This document shows positions 8,165 to 16,394 of a stretch of DNA of 64,000 nt, one piece after another (position 1 is the first letter of the stretch; each line of letters begins with the position of its first letter). The position numbers were made by a program, and so were the translations under genes. The DNA comes from an uncultured Eubacterium sp. (GTDB taxonomy: Bacteria; Bacillota; Clostridia; Lachnospirales; Lachnospiraceae), in the NCBI GenBank assembly GCA_910586225.1, contig CAJUIL010000004.1, positions 62,001 through 126,000 on the forward strand, in the 5' to 3' direction. The notes beneath the pieces were generated by a model. The model made no database searches and was not told the origin of the DNA. It worked only from the letters and a program-made list of their open reading frames with translations.

Positions 8165-9400
8165 ATGAAACGCAGAGTAGTGGTAACAGGTATGGGCGCG
8201 ATTACGCCGATCGGATTAAGTGTGGATGAATTTTGGGAGTCCATAAAGGAGCAAAAAATCGGGTTTGCACCGATTACCCATTTTGACGCGTCAGACTATA
8301 AATGCCATCTGGCGGCTGAAGTCAAAGGCTTCGAAGGAAAAAATTATATGGATTTTAAGTCGGCAAAGCGTATGGAGCTGTTCAGCCAGTACGCGATGGC
8401 GGCTGCAAAGGAAGCGTTTGCGGATGCGGCGCTTGATATGGAGCAGGAGGATGCTTACCGCGTCGGCTGTTCGATCAGCTCCGGCATCGGAAGCCTGCAG
8501 GCGATTGAACGCGAATACCAGAAGATACTTCAAAAAGGACCATCCAGAGTCAATCCTTTGTTTGTACCAATGATGATCTCCAATATGGCGGCGGGCAATG
8601 TATCGATCGCATTTGGCTTAAAGGGAAAAAGCATCAATGTCGTGACTGCGTGCGCGAGCGGGACAAATAGTATCGGTGAAGCGTTCCGTACGATTCAGTA
8701 CGGCGACGCGGACGTGATGGCGGCAGGCGGATGTGAAGCCGGAGTTACGCCGATCGGGATTGCGGGCTTTACGGCGCTGACCGCGCTGTCGACAAGCGAC
8801 GACCCGGCGCGCTGTTCCCTTCCGTTTGATAAAGACCGCAGCGGTTTTGTTATGGGAGAGGGTGCGGGCATCGTTATTTTGGAAGAGCTGGAGCACGCGA
8901 AAAAGCGAGGCGCGAAAATTTACGCGGAAGTGACCGGATATGGCTGTACCTCGGATGCGTACCATATTACTTCTCCGGCTGAGGACGGTGCAGGCGCGGC
9001 GAAGGCGATGACGAACGCGATCGCGGATGCTGGGATACAGCCGCAGGACGTGACGTATATTAATGCGCACGGGACGGCGACACATCATAACGACCTGTTT
9101 GAAACAAGGGCAATCAAGATGACATTTGGCGATCATGCGGCAAAGCTTCGTATTAATTCCACAAAATCCATGATCGGGCATCTGCTCGGTGCAGCCGGAG
9201 CAGTAGAATTTGTAGCCTGTGTCAAGCAGATCCAGGAAAGTTACATTCATGCGACCGTAGGCTATACGACACCGGACGAGGAAATTGACCTGGATTACTG
9301 CAAAACGCCGTATCAGGAAGAGATCCGCCACGCGCTGAGCAATTCGCTTGGTTTCGGCGGACACAACGCGACGCTGGCAGTCGCAAAATATGAGCCGTAA
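8165..9400 (+). CDS. fabF: Beta-ketoacyl-ACP synthase II
   Basis: Condenses acyl-ACP with malonyl-ACP in elongation. It has 411 residues. The Cys-His-His triad is visible: Cys163 in VVTACASGTNS, His302 in NAHGTATHHND, and His339 in STKSMIGHLLGAAGA. The closing SNSLGFGGHNATL segment is typical of KAS II. No fabB-like second condensing enzyme is in the window. In most Firmicute operons accB sits directly after fabF; here only 58 bp separate fabF from fabZ and no biotin carrier gene is present. Confidence 0.97.
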   Translation: MKRRVVVTGMGAITPIGLSVDEFWESIKEQKIGFAPITHFDASDYKCHLAAEVKGFEGKNYMDFKSAKRMELFSQYAMAAAKEAFADAALDMEQEDAYRVGCSISSGIGSLQAIEREYQKILQKGPSRVNPLFVPMMISNMAAGNVSIAFGLKGKSINVVTACASGTNSIGEAFRTIQYGDADVMAAGGCEAGVTPIGIAGFTALTALSTSDDPARCSLPFDKDRSGFVMGEGAGIVILEELEHAKKRGAKIYAEVTGYGCTSDAYHITSPAEDGAGAAKAMTNAIADAGIQPQDVTYINAHGTATHHNDLFETRAIKMTFGDHAAKLRINSTKSMIGHLLGAAGAVEFVACVKQIQESYIHATVGYTTPDEEIDLDYCKTPYQEEIRHALSNSLGFGGHNATLAVAKYEP

Positions 9401-9458
9401 TCGAGTAACAGTTCAGTCGCACAAGAACGGTTTACAATCAGCAGATGGAGGAGACAAT

Positions 9459-9902
9459 ATGTCCTTATTAAATGCATCCCAGATTATGGAAATCATTCCG
9501 CACCGACAGCCGTTTATGCTGTTGGATACCGTAGAGGAGATGGAAGCAGGCAAGCGGGTAAAGGCGCGCAAATGCGTCAGCTATAACGAGCCTTACTTTG
9601 CCGGGCATTTCCCGGCTGAGCCAGTAATGCCTGGCGTGCTCATTGTGGAGGCGATGGCGCAGGCGGGTGCGGTGGCTATGCTCTCGCAGCCGGAAATGAA
9701 AGGAAAGACGGCTTATTTTGCAGGCATCCAGTCTGCAAAATTTAAGCGGAAGGTCGTACCAGGCGATATGCTGGAGCTGGAGGTAGAGATTGTCAAGGTT
9801 AAGGGCCCGGTAGGAATCGGAAAGGGTACGGCATCGGTAGACGGAAAGCTGGCAGCGTCTGCGGAAATCATGTTTGCGATAGGAAGCGGGGCGGATTCGT
9901 AA
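9459..9902 (+). CDS. fabZ: 3-hydroxyacyl-ACP dehydratase
   Basis: Dehydrates 3-hydroxyacyl-ACP to trans-2-enoyl-ACP. The 147-residue hot-dog protein has the catalytic His50 in YFAGHFPAEPVMPGVLIVEAMAQAG and the partner Glu64. The frame is open upstream to 9348, but ATG 9459 follows GGAGGAGAC and gives the family start (SLLNASQIMEIIPHRQPFMLLD). Its stop overlaps the next start (TAATG, 9900-9904), so fabZ and accDA are translationally coupled. It is a single fabZ; no fabM or fabN isomerase appears here. Confidence 0.96.
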   Translation: MSLLNASQIMEIIPHRQPFMLLDTVEEMEAGKRVKARKCVSYNEPYFAGHFPAEPVMPGVLIVEAMAQAGAVAMLSQPEMKGKTAYFAGIQSAKFKRKVVPGDMLELEVEIVKVKGPVGIGKGTASVDGKLAASAEIMFAIGSGADS

Positions 9903-11731
9903 TGTGGAAAAAGAAGCGTTCTATTTTTAAAAAGAGAAATATGCCGCAGCTGGATGAGGGCATTATGGATGCGGGGCAGCTTTTAGCGGAAGAAAAGAAT
10001 ACGGAAGCCGACGATGCGGCTTTTGGACATATGGAGCAGAAGCAGCCGTTTTTCAGAAATTCCAAGGCGGCGGAAAAAAAAGAGCAAAAGCCGGAGCATG
10101 ATATGTTTGAATGCAAAAAGTGCGGGGCGAAGATTTCCAAAGCGGAAACGGTTGCTAATAAATATGTTTGCCGGGAATGCGGCTATTATTTCCGTATCCG
10201 TACGAAAAACCGTATCCGGATGGTTGTGGATTCAGGTACGTTCGAGCCGTGGCTGGAGGATGTAGCGCAGACAAATCCGCTGCATTTTCCGGGGTATGAG
10301 GATAAGCTTGTGCAGATCCAGGAAAAAACGAAGCTGCAGGAAGGCGTTACGATCGGCTACGCAAGGATCGAAGGGGAGCCTGTTGTAGTCGGTGTCTGCG
10401 ACGCGCGGTTTTTAATGGGCAGTATGGGCCATGTAGTCGGTGAAAAAATCGCCTGCGCGGTAGAAAAAGCGACCGCAATGCGGCTTCCGGTCATTTTATT
10501 TTGCTGTTCTGGCGGCGCCAGGATGCAGGAGGGTATTATTTCTCTGATGCAGATGGCAAAGACGTCTGCGGCGTTAAAAAAGCATAGCGAAACCGGCCTT
10601 CTTTATGTTCCGGTGCTGACCGATCCGACGACCGGGGGAGTGACTGCGAGCTTTGCTATGCTTGGCGATATCATACTGGCAGAGCCAGGTGCCTTGATCG
10701 GCTTTGCGGGGCCAAGGGTCATTGAACAGACGATCGGAGAAAAGCTGCCGGAAGGGTTCCAGCGCGCGGAGTTTCAGCTGGAGCATGGTTTTGTGGATGC
10801 GGTCGTGGAGCGTAAGGACTTAAAGCAGACGTTGGCGTGTATTTTAAAATACCATCACGGCAGCCAGAGCTTCCATGCCTTTACAAAGGCGGGCAGCATT
10901 ACGGTAACGCCGGATGAACGATGCCGCGAGCATTTGGAAAAGGCGCAGGTAAAATCCGTCTGGGATAAGGTAAAAGCGGCGCGCCAGGTGACACGTCCGT
11001 CTGCAATGGATTATATTAACCGGATCTTTGACGGATTTTTGGAGTTCCATGGTGACAGGCAGTATCGGGACGACCCGGCGGTAGTCGGCGGCGTTGCGCT
11101 TTTAGATGGGCAGCCGGTTACGGTGATCGGTATTCAAAAAGGGACGACGATCGAAGAATGCAAGCAGCGTAATTTTGGTATGTCCTCTCCGGAAGGATAC
11201 CGCAAGGCGCTGCGCTTGATGAAGCAGGCGGAAAAGTTCCACCGTCCGGTTGTGACGTTTGTCAATACATCTGGGGCGTTCTGCGGCATGGAAGCAGAAG
11301 AGCTGGGACAGGGCGAGGCGATCGCCAGAAACCTGTATGAAATGTCGGCCCTGCGAGTGCCTGTCATCTGTATGATGATCGGCGAGGGCGGCAGCGGCGG
11401 CGCACTGGCGCTTGCGGTCGGCAATCAGGTATGGATGATGGAAAATGCGACCTATTCTGTGCTTTCTCCAGAAGGCTTTGCGTCGATCTTATGGAAGGAC
11501 AGCGGCCGGGCGCAGGAAGCGGCGGGCGTGATGAGGATCACCGCGCAGGATCTTTATGATCTGGATGTTGTGGAAAAGGTGATACCAGAGTACGGCGGCG
11601 CAGACGAAGTGACGGTAGATACGATCTCGCTGTATATGAAGCAGCAGCTAAAGACCTATCTGTCTTCCCAGGCGGAAAAAAGCGGCGAGGATTTTGCGAA
11701 GGAGCGGTATGAGCGGTTCCGTAAATTTTAA
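9902..11731 (+). CDS. accDA: Fused acetyl-CoA carboxylase carboxyltransferase, beta plus alpha subunits (AccD-AccA)
   Basis: One 609-residue chain holds both carboxyltransferase subunits that are separate in most bacteria. Residues about 68-330 are AccD: a Cys4 zinc ribbon (C71, C74, C90, C93), then GGARMQEGIISLMQMAKTSAA and TDPTTGGVTASFAMLGD. Residues about 345-600 are AccA: DYINRIFDGFLEFHGDR, VTVIGIQKG, GEGGSGGALALAVG and LSPEGFASILWKD. The reading frame crosses the junction without interruption. The complex moves CO2 from carboxybiotin to acetyl-CoA, giving malonyl-CoA. The first 65 residues are a charged tail not needed by known AccD. Neither accB (biotin carrier) nor accC (biotin carboxylase) lies in this operon or elsewhere in the window. 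Confidence 0.94.
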   Translation: MWKKKRSIFKKRNMPQLDEGIMDAGQLLAEEKNTEADDAAFGHMEQKQPFFRNSKAAEKKEQKPEHDMFECKKCGAKISKAETVANKYVCRECGYYFRIRTKNRIRMVVDSGTFEPWLEDVAQTNPLHFPGYEDKLVQIQEKTKLQEGVTIGYARIEGEPVVVGVCDARFLMGSMGHVVGEKIACAVEKATAMRLPVILFCCSGGARMQEGIISLMQMAKTSAALKKHSETGLLYVPVLTDPTTGGVTASFAMLGDIILAEPGALIGFAGPRVIEQTIGEKLPEGFQRAEFQLEHGFVDAVVERKDLKQTLACILKYHHGSQSFHAFTKAGSITVTPDERCREHLEKAQVKSVWDKVKAARQVTRPSAMDYINRIFDGFLEFHGDRQYRDDPAVVGGVALLDGQPVTVIGIQKGTTIEECKQRNFGMSSPEGYRKALRLMKQAEKFHRPVVTFVNTSGAFCGMEAEELGQGEAIARNLYEMSALRVPVICMMIGEGGSGGALALAVGNQVWMMENATYSVLSPEGFASILWKDSGRAQEAAGVMRITAQDLYDLDVVEKVIPEYGGADEVTVDTISLYMKQQLKTYLSSQAEKSGEDFAKERYERFRKF

Positions 11732-11763
11732 GCACCAAGGCACCAGACAAGGGAGGAAATGCA

Positions 11764-12726
11764 ATGAGAGCGAAAATAGCTGGAACGGGCAGCTGCCTGC
11801 CGCTTTTACGCGTGACAAATGACGATCTGAGTAACATTATGGACACATCGGATGCGTGGATACGCAGCCGTACCGGGATTGGGTCAAGGCATCTTGCCAC
11901 AGAGGAAACGACAGCCTCGATGTCCATCGAAGCCGCGAAGCAGGCTCTTGATGAGGCAGGAATGCAGGCGGAGGAGCTGGATCTGATCATTGCCGCGACA
12001 CTGTCGCCGGATCATGTGCTGCCGCCTCTTTCGTGTGAGGTACAAAGCGGTCTGGGCGCGGTCCATGCGGCTGCTTATGACTTGGGCGCGGCCTGTTCTG
12101 GGTTTGTTTTTGCGTTAAATACGGCACAGGCTTATATCCAAAGCGGAATGTACCGAAAGATTTTGATCATCGGGGCGGAAACGCTGTCAAAGCTGATGGA
12201 CTGGACCGACCGCTCGACTTGCGTCTTGTTTGGTGACGGCGCGGGCGCTGCTGTCGTTACGGCGGAGGATACAGGTGTGTTTGCAGGTGTGTTGGGCAGC
12301 GACGGCGCAAAAGGAGAGGCGCTTTCCTGCGGCGGCAGGCATTTGCAGAATCCGTTTGCAAGCCGTGCGCCGGAGCATCCTTATGTACAGATGAACGGGC
12401 AGGAGGTCTATAAATTCGCTGTCCGTACTGTGCCCAAATGCATCAGTCAGGCGTTGGAGCAGGTGGGATGGCAGCCTGGGGATGTCTCGCTGTTTTTGCT
12501 GCATCAGGCAAACCAGCGCATTATCGAAGCAGTAGCAAAACGCCTCAAACAGCCGATGGAGAGATTTCCGGTTTGTCTGGAGGAATGCGGGAATATTTCC
12601 GCCGCAAGTGTACCAATCTTATTAGACCGGGTGAATCAGGAGGGCAGGCTGAAGCGAGGAGACAGGATTGTATTGGCAGGCTTCGGCGCAGGTCTTACCT
12701 GGGGCGCGGCTGCGTTTACCTGGTAA
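11764..12726 (+). CDS. fabH: Beta-ketoacyl-ACP synthase III
   Basis: Starts fatty-acid synthesis by condensing acetyl- or branched acyl-CoA with malonyl-ACP. It has 320 residues with the KAS III triad: Cys111 in LGAACSGFVFAL, His247 in FLLHQANQRIIEA and Asn277 in EECGNISAASVPILL. The start follows GGGAGGAAATGCA. Its place near the 3' end, after accDA, is unusual; many Firmicutes have fabH at the 5' end next to fabT and acpP. The gene is followed after 55 bp by the MarR-type regulator. Confidence 0.96.
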   Translation: MRAKIAGTGSCLPLLRVTNDDLSNIMDTSDAWIRSRTGIGSRHLATEETTASMSIEAAKQALDEAGMQAEELDLIIAATLSPDHVLPPLSCEVQSGLGAVHAAAYDLGAACSGFVFALNTAQAYIQSGMYRKILIIGAETLSKLMDWTDRSTCVLFGDGAGAAVVTAEDTGVFAGVLGSDGAKGEALSCGGRHLQNPFASRAPEHPYVQMNGQEVYKFAVRTVPKCISQALEQVGWQPGDVSLFLLHQANQRIIEAVAKRLKQPMERFPVCLEECGNISAASVPILLDRVNQEGRLKRGDRIVLAGFGAGLTWGAAAFTW

Positions 12727-12781
12727 GCGCGGGGCAGCAGTTAGCGTGTGCCTGCAGTCTGGCGGAAGAGGAGTAATGAAA

Positions 12782-13237
12782 ATGAATACAGAGTGGACAT
12801 TGAACAGGCTTCTGGTGCAGTTTTTTAAATATATTATGGAGATTGAGGAGCGTAAGCTGATCACGGATGAATTTAAGGGGCTTACGTACAATGATATGCA
12901 TATTATTGAAGCGATCGGACTTGATCAGCCAAAAAAAATGTCTGAGATTGCAAAAACCATGTCTGTGACAACAGGGACGCTGACGAGAGCCATCGACGCG
13001 TTGGAGAAAAAAGGATATGTACAGCGCGAGCGCAGCAGGCAGGATAAACGGGTCGTCTATATTCGTCTGACCGAGTGCGGCGTACTTGCCTTTCGGCATC
13101 ATGAAAAATTCCATCAAGATATGATCGCGTTTATTTTAGAGCAGGTCAGCGACGAAGAAAGCAAGGTGCTGCGGCAGGCTTTGGAGCGGCTGATGGGGTA
13201 TTTCCGGCAAAAATATGACGCGGATGCCGTGCGTTAA
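12782..13237 (+). CDS. fabT: MarR-family fatty-acid repressor (FabT-like)
   Basis: 151-residue winged-helix protein. The core reads LTYNDMHIIEAIG, then KMSEIAKTMSVTTGTLTRAIDALEKKGYVQRERSRQDKRVVYIRLT, the MarR recognition helix and wing with its typical DKR. It resembles streptococcal FabT in length and in association with fab genes. In streptococci FabT with long-chain acyl-ACP represses the fab cluster. The matching TTTGA-N3-TCAAA boxes at the acpP promoter support this here. ATG 12782 is preferred to ATG 12776 because the AGAGGAG site is eight bases away rather than two. As last gene of the operon it would repress its own transcript. Function is inferred, not shown. Confidence 0.85.
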   Translation: MNTEWTLNRLLVQFFKYIMEIEERKLITDEFKGLTYNDMHIIEAIGLDQPKKMSEIAKTMSVTTGTLTRAIDALEKKGYVQRERSRQDKRVVYIRLTECGVLAFRHHEKFHQDMIAFILEQVSDEESKVLRQALERLMGYFRQKYDADAVR

Positions 13238-13264
13238 GATGCTGTAAAACGCTCCGATATCAAA

Positions 13265-13307
13265 AATAAGGGGTACATGGCCTGCAGAGGCTATGTGCCC
13301 CGTTATT
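13265..13307. terminator. Terminator at the end of the fab operon (bidirectional)
   Basis: A long stem, 13265-13282 with 13289-13307, closes a six-base loop. There is one bulged C and two wobble pairs. The outer AATAA/TTATT gives a T-rich tail on either strand. It lies between the convergent fabT and DUF1810 genes and can serve both. Confidence 0.85.
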
Positions 13308-13331
13308 TATTTATATAGTTAGGTATCTTCT

Positions 13332-13757
13332 TTATGATCTTTGTAACAGATCGATCGTTTTCTGGTCTTTCTTTCCATTAAAAAATTTATCCAGCACTTT
13401 TTGAAAAGTATCGATATCCGGACAGGCTTCGGAAAAAAGCGTTATGGAAGATTTTAATTTCATATCGTCCGGAAATCCGAAAATGTGGTTTGCGTCACAG
13501 GATTCCAGTGCCAGCAGAGCTTCGCTGATCTCCAGCAGATGTGAGCGCAGCAGCGGCTCTTCCATATAGGCTTTTGCTTCGTCCAGGTCTTGGATCGAGT
13601 AATAATTACTGATTTCCGTCGTGCCAAGCCCGGCGATCTGCGGGAAAATATACCACATCCAATGGCTTTGTTTGCGTCCGTTTTTAATTTCAGACAGTGC
13701 GTTCGGGTAGTCGCGCAGGTGTGCGTCGATAAAGCGATTTAAATGCAGTGGTTCCAT
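13332..13757 (-). CDS. DUF1810 family protein
   Basis: 141-residue soluble protein recognised as DUF1810 from its N-terminal block: LNRFIDAHLRDYPNALSEI, then NGRKQSHWMWYIFPQIAGLG and the following Y-x-I-x-D segment. The family is widespread, small, alpha-helical and of unknown biochemical role; a legacy 'calpastatin' label has no functional support that I know of. The start ATG at 13757 is preceded on its strand by GAGGAGGAGATC, a strong ribosome site. It converges on the fab operon terminator and appears to be a single-gene unit. No link to its neighbours is evident. Confidence 0.85.
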   Translation of the reverse strand: MEPLHLNRFIDAHLRDYPNALSEIKNGRKQSHWMWYIFPQIAGLGTTEISNYYSIQDLDEAKAYMEEPLLRSHLLEISEALLALESCDANHIFGFPDDMKLKSSITLFSEACPDIDTFQKVLDKFFNGKKDQKTIDLLQRS

Positions 13758-13953
13758 TTTTGATCTCCTCCTCGTGTTGTTTTTTGCAACTCTAATTTAT
13801 AGTTTATACGAGATGTGAGAAGAAAGCAATGCAAAACGGTAAAATTATGTAAATTCATGCGGTTTTGTTGTTTAGTTCCGCAGTTTGCACAATGCGAAGG
13901 GTTTCTGTTATCCTTCGTATGAAAATGTTAAGAAAATCATAAGCTTTTGTTTA

Positions 13954-13982
13954 TTGACAATTTGGGCAAAATGTTTTATTAT
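13954..13982 (+). promoter_or_regulatory. Sigma-A promoter for the vanG-vanT pair
   Basis: TTGACA (13954-13959), 17-bp spacer, TATTAT (13977-13982). The leader to the ligase start is about 185 nt, long for a simple operon, and begins inside an inverted repeat. The rest of the 13758-14176 gap is A+T-rich and shows nothing else I can support. Confidence 0.85.
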
Positions 13983-14002
13983 GTATTAGTACAAATAATA
14001 CA
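13982..14002 (+). promoter_or_regulatory. Inverted repeat at the vanG transcription start, possible operator
   Basis: TGTATTA (13982-13988) and TAATACA (13996-14002) form a perfect 7-bp inverted repeat with a 7-bp spacer. It begins on the last base of the -10 box and so covers the expected start site. Placement suits a repressor; the regulator is not identifiable in the window and no VanRS pair is adjacent. Confidence 0.5.
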
Positions 14003-14176
14003 CTTGATACATACAATACACGCGGCGGATATCTATGGATAGCATGAACATTCGTAGGCGTTATAATATCAGGCAAGCTGGACAAAATATAATTACCATT
14101 GCCTGAGCTGCTGTGCAAATTGAGAAAAGGGCAGCTGTCCGCACAGACTGGCGGCTGCGGGAAAGGATGATAAGAC

Positions 14177-15232
14177 ATGAAAAGATTAGAGGTTGCGGTT
14201 TTCTTTGGCGGTTGTTCTCCCGAATACAGTGTATCGCTGGAATCTGCCAGTGCGGTTATAAAAAATCTGGATACGGCAAAATACCATCCGGTTCCGGTCG
14301 GCATTACGAAGAACGGAGATTGGTTTTATTATACAGGAGAAACAGAACGGATCTTGGATGACACTTGGAAGGATGACAAAGCAAGCTGTATCCCGGCGGC
14401 AATTTCTCCGAACCGGAGCGAGCGTTGTCTGCTGCTGTTTTCGCAAGGGGTGCAAAAGCTTCCGCTGGACGTAGCGTTTCCGGTGCTGCATGGAAAAAAT
14501 GGAGAGGATGGTACGATACAGGGGATACTGGCACTGGCGGATATTCCGTTGGCAGGCTGCGGTGTGCTGGCTTCCGCGCTTTGCATGGATAAGGAACGGG
14601 CGCATCGTCTGGTGGCTGCGGCAGGTGTACGCGTTCCGCGCTCCTATGTGCTTCAGGCGGGCGCACAGTCCCAAAAGGTGCAGCAGCTTGCACAGCTGAT
14701 CGGATATCCGTTGTTTGTCAAGCCGGTAAAGGCGGGATCGTCTTATGGGATTACAAGAGTGTGCGAGCCGGAGCAGCTGGATCACGCGGTTACGCTGGCG
14801 TTTCATTATGATGACGAGGTGATCATGGAGGAAGCGATAGAAGGCTTTGAGGTCGGCTGCGCGGTGCTTGGAACAGACGAGCTTGTAACGGGTGAGGTGG
14901 ACGAGATTGAGCTTTCTGGCGGATTTTTTGATTTTACGGAAAAATATACGCTGAAAACATCCGCTATCCATGTTCCGGCCAGGATCAGCCCCTATCAGGC
15001 GGAGGCGGTGAAGCAGACGGCGGTTACGATTTACCGTGCGCTTGGCTGCAGCGGGTTTGCAAGAGTGGATTCGTTTTTGACGCCGGATGGAGAGATTGTC
15101 TTTAATGAGGTCAATACGATACCGGGATTTACGGAGCACAGCCGTTATCCGGGCATGATGCAGGCGGCAGGGTATTCGTTTGCACAAGTATTGGAGCAGA
15201 TCATAGAATTGGCGGTGAGTGGGAATGGCTGA
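14177..15232 (+). CDS. vanG: VanG-type D-alanine--D-serine ligase
   Basis: ATP-grasp ligase of 351 residues. By recall it follows VanG far more closely than housekeeping Ddl along its whole length: FFGGCSPEYSVSLESASAV at 9-27, PVGITKNGDWFYYTGE at 40-55, AFPVLHGKNGEDGTIQGI at 100-117, and GFEVGCAVLGTDELVTGEVDEIELSGGFFDFTEKYTLKTS at 223-262. The EKY-T-L-K segment in the omega loop is the D-Ala-D-Ser class form. The product is D-Ala-D-Ser (or D-Ala-D-Ala if specificity has drifted), a peptidoglycan precursor terminus with low vancomycin affinity. It is coupled to the racemase gene by an 8-bp overlap. vanXY, vanY, vanW and vanRS are absent from the flanks, so resistance cannot be assumed. Confidence 0.85.
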   Translation: MKRLEVAVFFGGCSPEYSVSLESASAVIKNLDTAKYHPVPVGITKNGDWFYYTGETERILDDTWKDDKASCIPAAISPNRSERCLLLFSQGVQKLPLDVAFPVLHGKNGEDGTIQGILALADIPLAGCGVLASALCMDKERAHRLVAAAGVRVPRSYVLQAGAQSQKVQQLAQLIGYPLFVKPVKAGSSYGITRVCEPEQLDHAVTLAFHYDDEVIMEEAIEGFEVGCAVLGTDELVTGEVDEIELSGGFFDFTEKYTLKTSAIHVPARISPYQAEAVKQTAVTIYRALGCSGFARVDSFLTPDGEIVFNEVNTIPGFTEHSRYPGMMQAAGYSFAQVLEQIIELAVSGNG

Positions 15233-16367
15233 TACGGACGATTGTTTGGAATTTTGCCGCGGGCGGGCATGGCTGGAGCTGGACGCCGCGGCGCTGCGTG
15301 AAAATATCAGGCTGCTGCAAAAACGTTTGCCGGATGGCTGCAGACTGATGCCGGTGGTGAAAGCGGACGCTTATGGACATGGCGCGGTGCTGATTGCAAA
15401 GGAGCTGCAAAAGGAAGGCGTTCAGGCGTTTTGCGTCGCAGGCGTGCGGGAAGGGGTCCAGCTGCGCAGAAATGGGATCCGTGGCTTGATCTTGGTCCTT
15501 GGCTATACACATCCAAAGCAGTTTCCCTTGCTATGCGCATATCAGCTGACACAGACGGTTATTGACGCAGCATATGCAAAGCAGCTGAATGACTATGGGG
15601 AATGTATCCATGTGCATATCGGCATTGATACCGGGATGCATCGTCTAGGGATACGCAGCAGTATGCTGGATGAGATACGGGCTGTTTATGAGCTGGAGCA
15701 CTTGTGCGTGGATGGGCTGTTTACGCATTTGTGTGCGTCAGATACAATGGCGGAACGGGAATGCAGCTATACGAAGGCACAGGCAGAGGCGTTTTACGAT
15801 CTGATCGGACAGCTTCAGAGTATGGGGTATCCGTGTCCGAACCTGCATATACAGGCCAGCTACGGCGTATGGAACTATCCGCAGCTGGCTGGCGACTATG
15901 CAAGAGTCGGCATTGCGCTGTACGGTGTGCTGAGCACAAAGGAGGATACGGAAAAATGGAAGGAGCTGCAGCCGGTTTTGTCATTGAAAGCAAGGATTGC
16001 CACAGTAAAAACACTGTATGAGGGGGAATCCGCTGGCTACGGGATACAGTTTACGGCTAGGCGTACGATGCGGATCGCCACGCTTACTATCGGCTACGCC
16101 GACGGCCTGCCGCGCGCGCTGTCCTGCGGTGTCGGCGGCGCGCTGGTGCATGGGGTGTATGCGCCTGTGATCGGGCGGGTCTGTATGGACCAGACGACCG
16201 TGGATATCAGTAATATCCCATCCGTACAGGCCGGAGAGGAAGCAGTATTAATTGGGCGCTGTGGGCAGCTTCAGATTTCAGTCTGTGATATTGCGAGTCA
16301 GGCGGGGACGATCACAAATGAAATATTGAGCCGTATGGGGGCCAGATTGGAGCGGGTGCTTGTGTGA
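15225..16367 (+). CDS. vanT: VanT-type serine/alanine racemase, catalytic domain only
   Basis: 380-residue PLP racemase. The Schiff-base Lys46 lies in VVKADAYGHG and the catalytic Tyr273 in SAGYGIQFTA. Near the C-terminus the motif is TITNEIL: Asn365 stands where alanine racemases carry the substrate-pocket Tyr (TISYE, Tyr354 in Geobacillus Alr). The same Tyr-to-Asn change is known in VanTG and is linked to serine racemisation. The membrane domain that precedes this domain in VanT proteins is missing; the chain starts directly with RAWLELDAAALRENI at 14. ATG 15225 overlaps the ligase stop; an in-frame GTG 15219 is the alternative. It likely supplies D-Ser (and some D-Ala) for the ligase. Confidence 0.82.
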   Translation: MADTDDCLEFCRGRAWLELDAAALRENIRLLQKRLPDGCRLMPVVKADAYGHGAVLIAKELQKEGVQAFCVAGVREGVQLRRNGIRGLILVLGYTHPKQFPLLCAYQLTQTVIDAAYAKQLNDYGECIHVHIGIDTGMHRLGIRSSMLDEIRAVYELEHLCVDGLFTHLCASDTMAERECSYTKAQAEAFYDLIGQLQSMGYPCPNLHIQASYGVWNYPQLAGDYARVGIALYGVLSTKEDTEKWKELQPVLSLKARIATVKTLYEGESAGYGIQFTARRTMRIATLTIGYADGLPRALSCGVGGALVHGVYAPVIGRVCMDQTTVDISNIPSVQAGEEAVLIGRCGQLQISVCDIASQAGTITNEILSRMGARLERVLV

Positions 16368-16394
16368 AAGCTTTACAAACTAGGAAAGCTCGCG

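Noticed and set aside
13982..14002. BlaI/MecI-type operator before vanG
   Set aside because: The repeat lacks the TACA-N2-TGTA core of that class and no BlaI-like gene is in the window; kept only as an unspecified operator.
15219..15227. GTG 15219 as racemase start
   Set aside because: ATG 15225 is two codons later in the same frame and overlaps the ligase stop in the same way; GTG gives no added conserved sequence.
14177..15232. Housekeeping D-Ala-D-Ala ligase (ddl) as the call
   Set aside because: The whole chain, and especially the omega-loop EKY-T-L-K region, follows VanG-class ligases, and the coupled racemase has the serine-type Asn.
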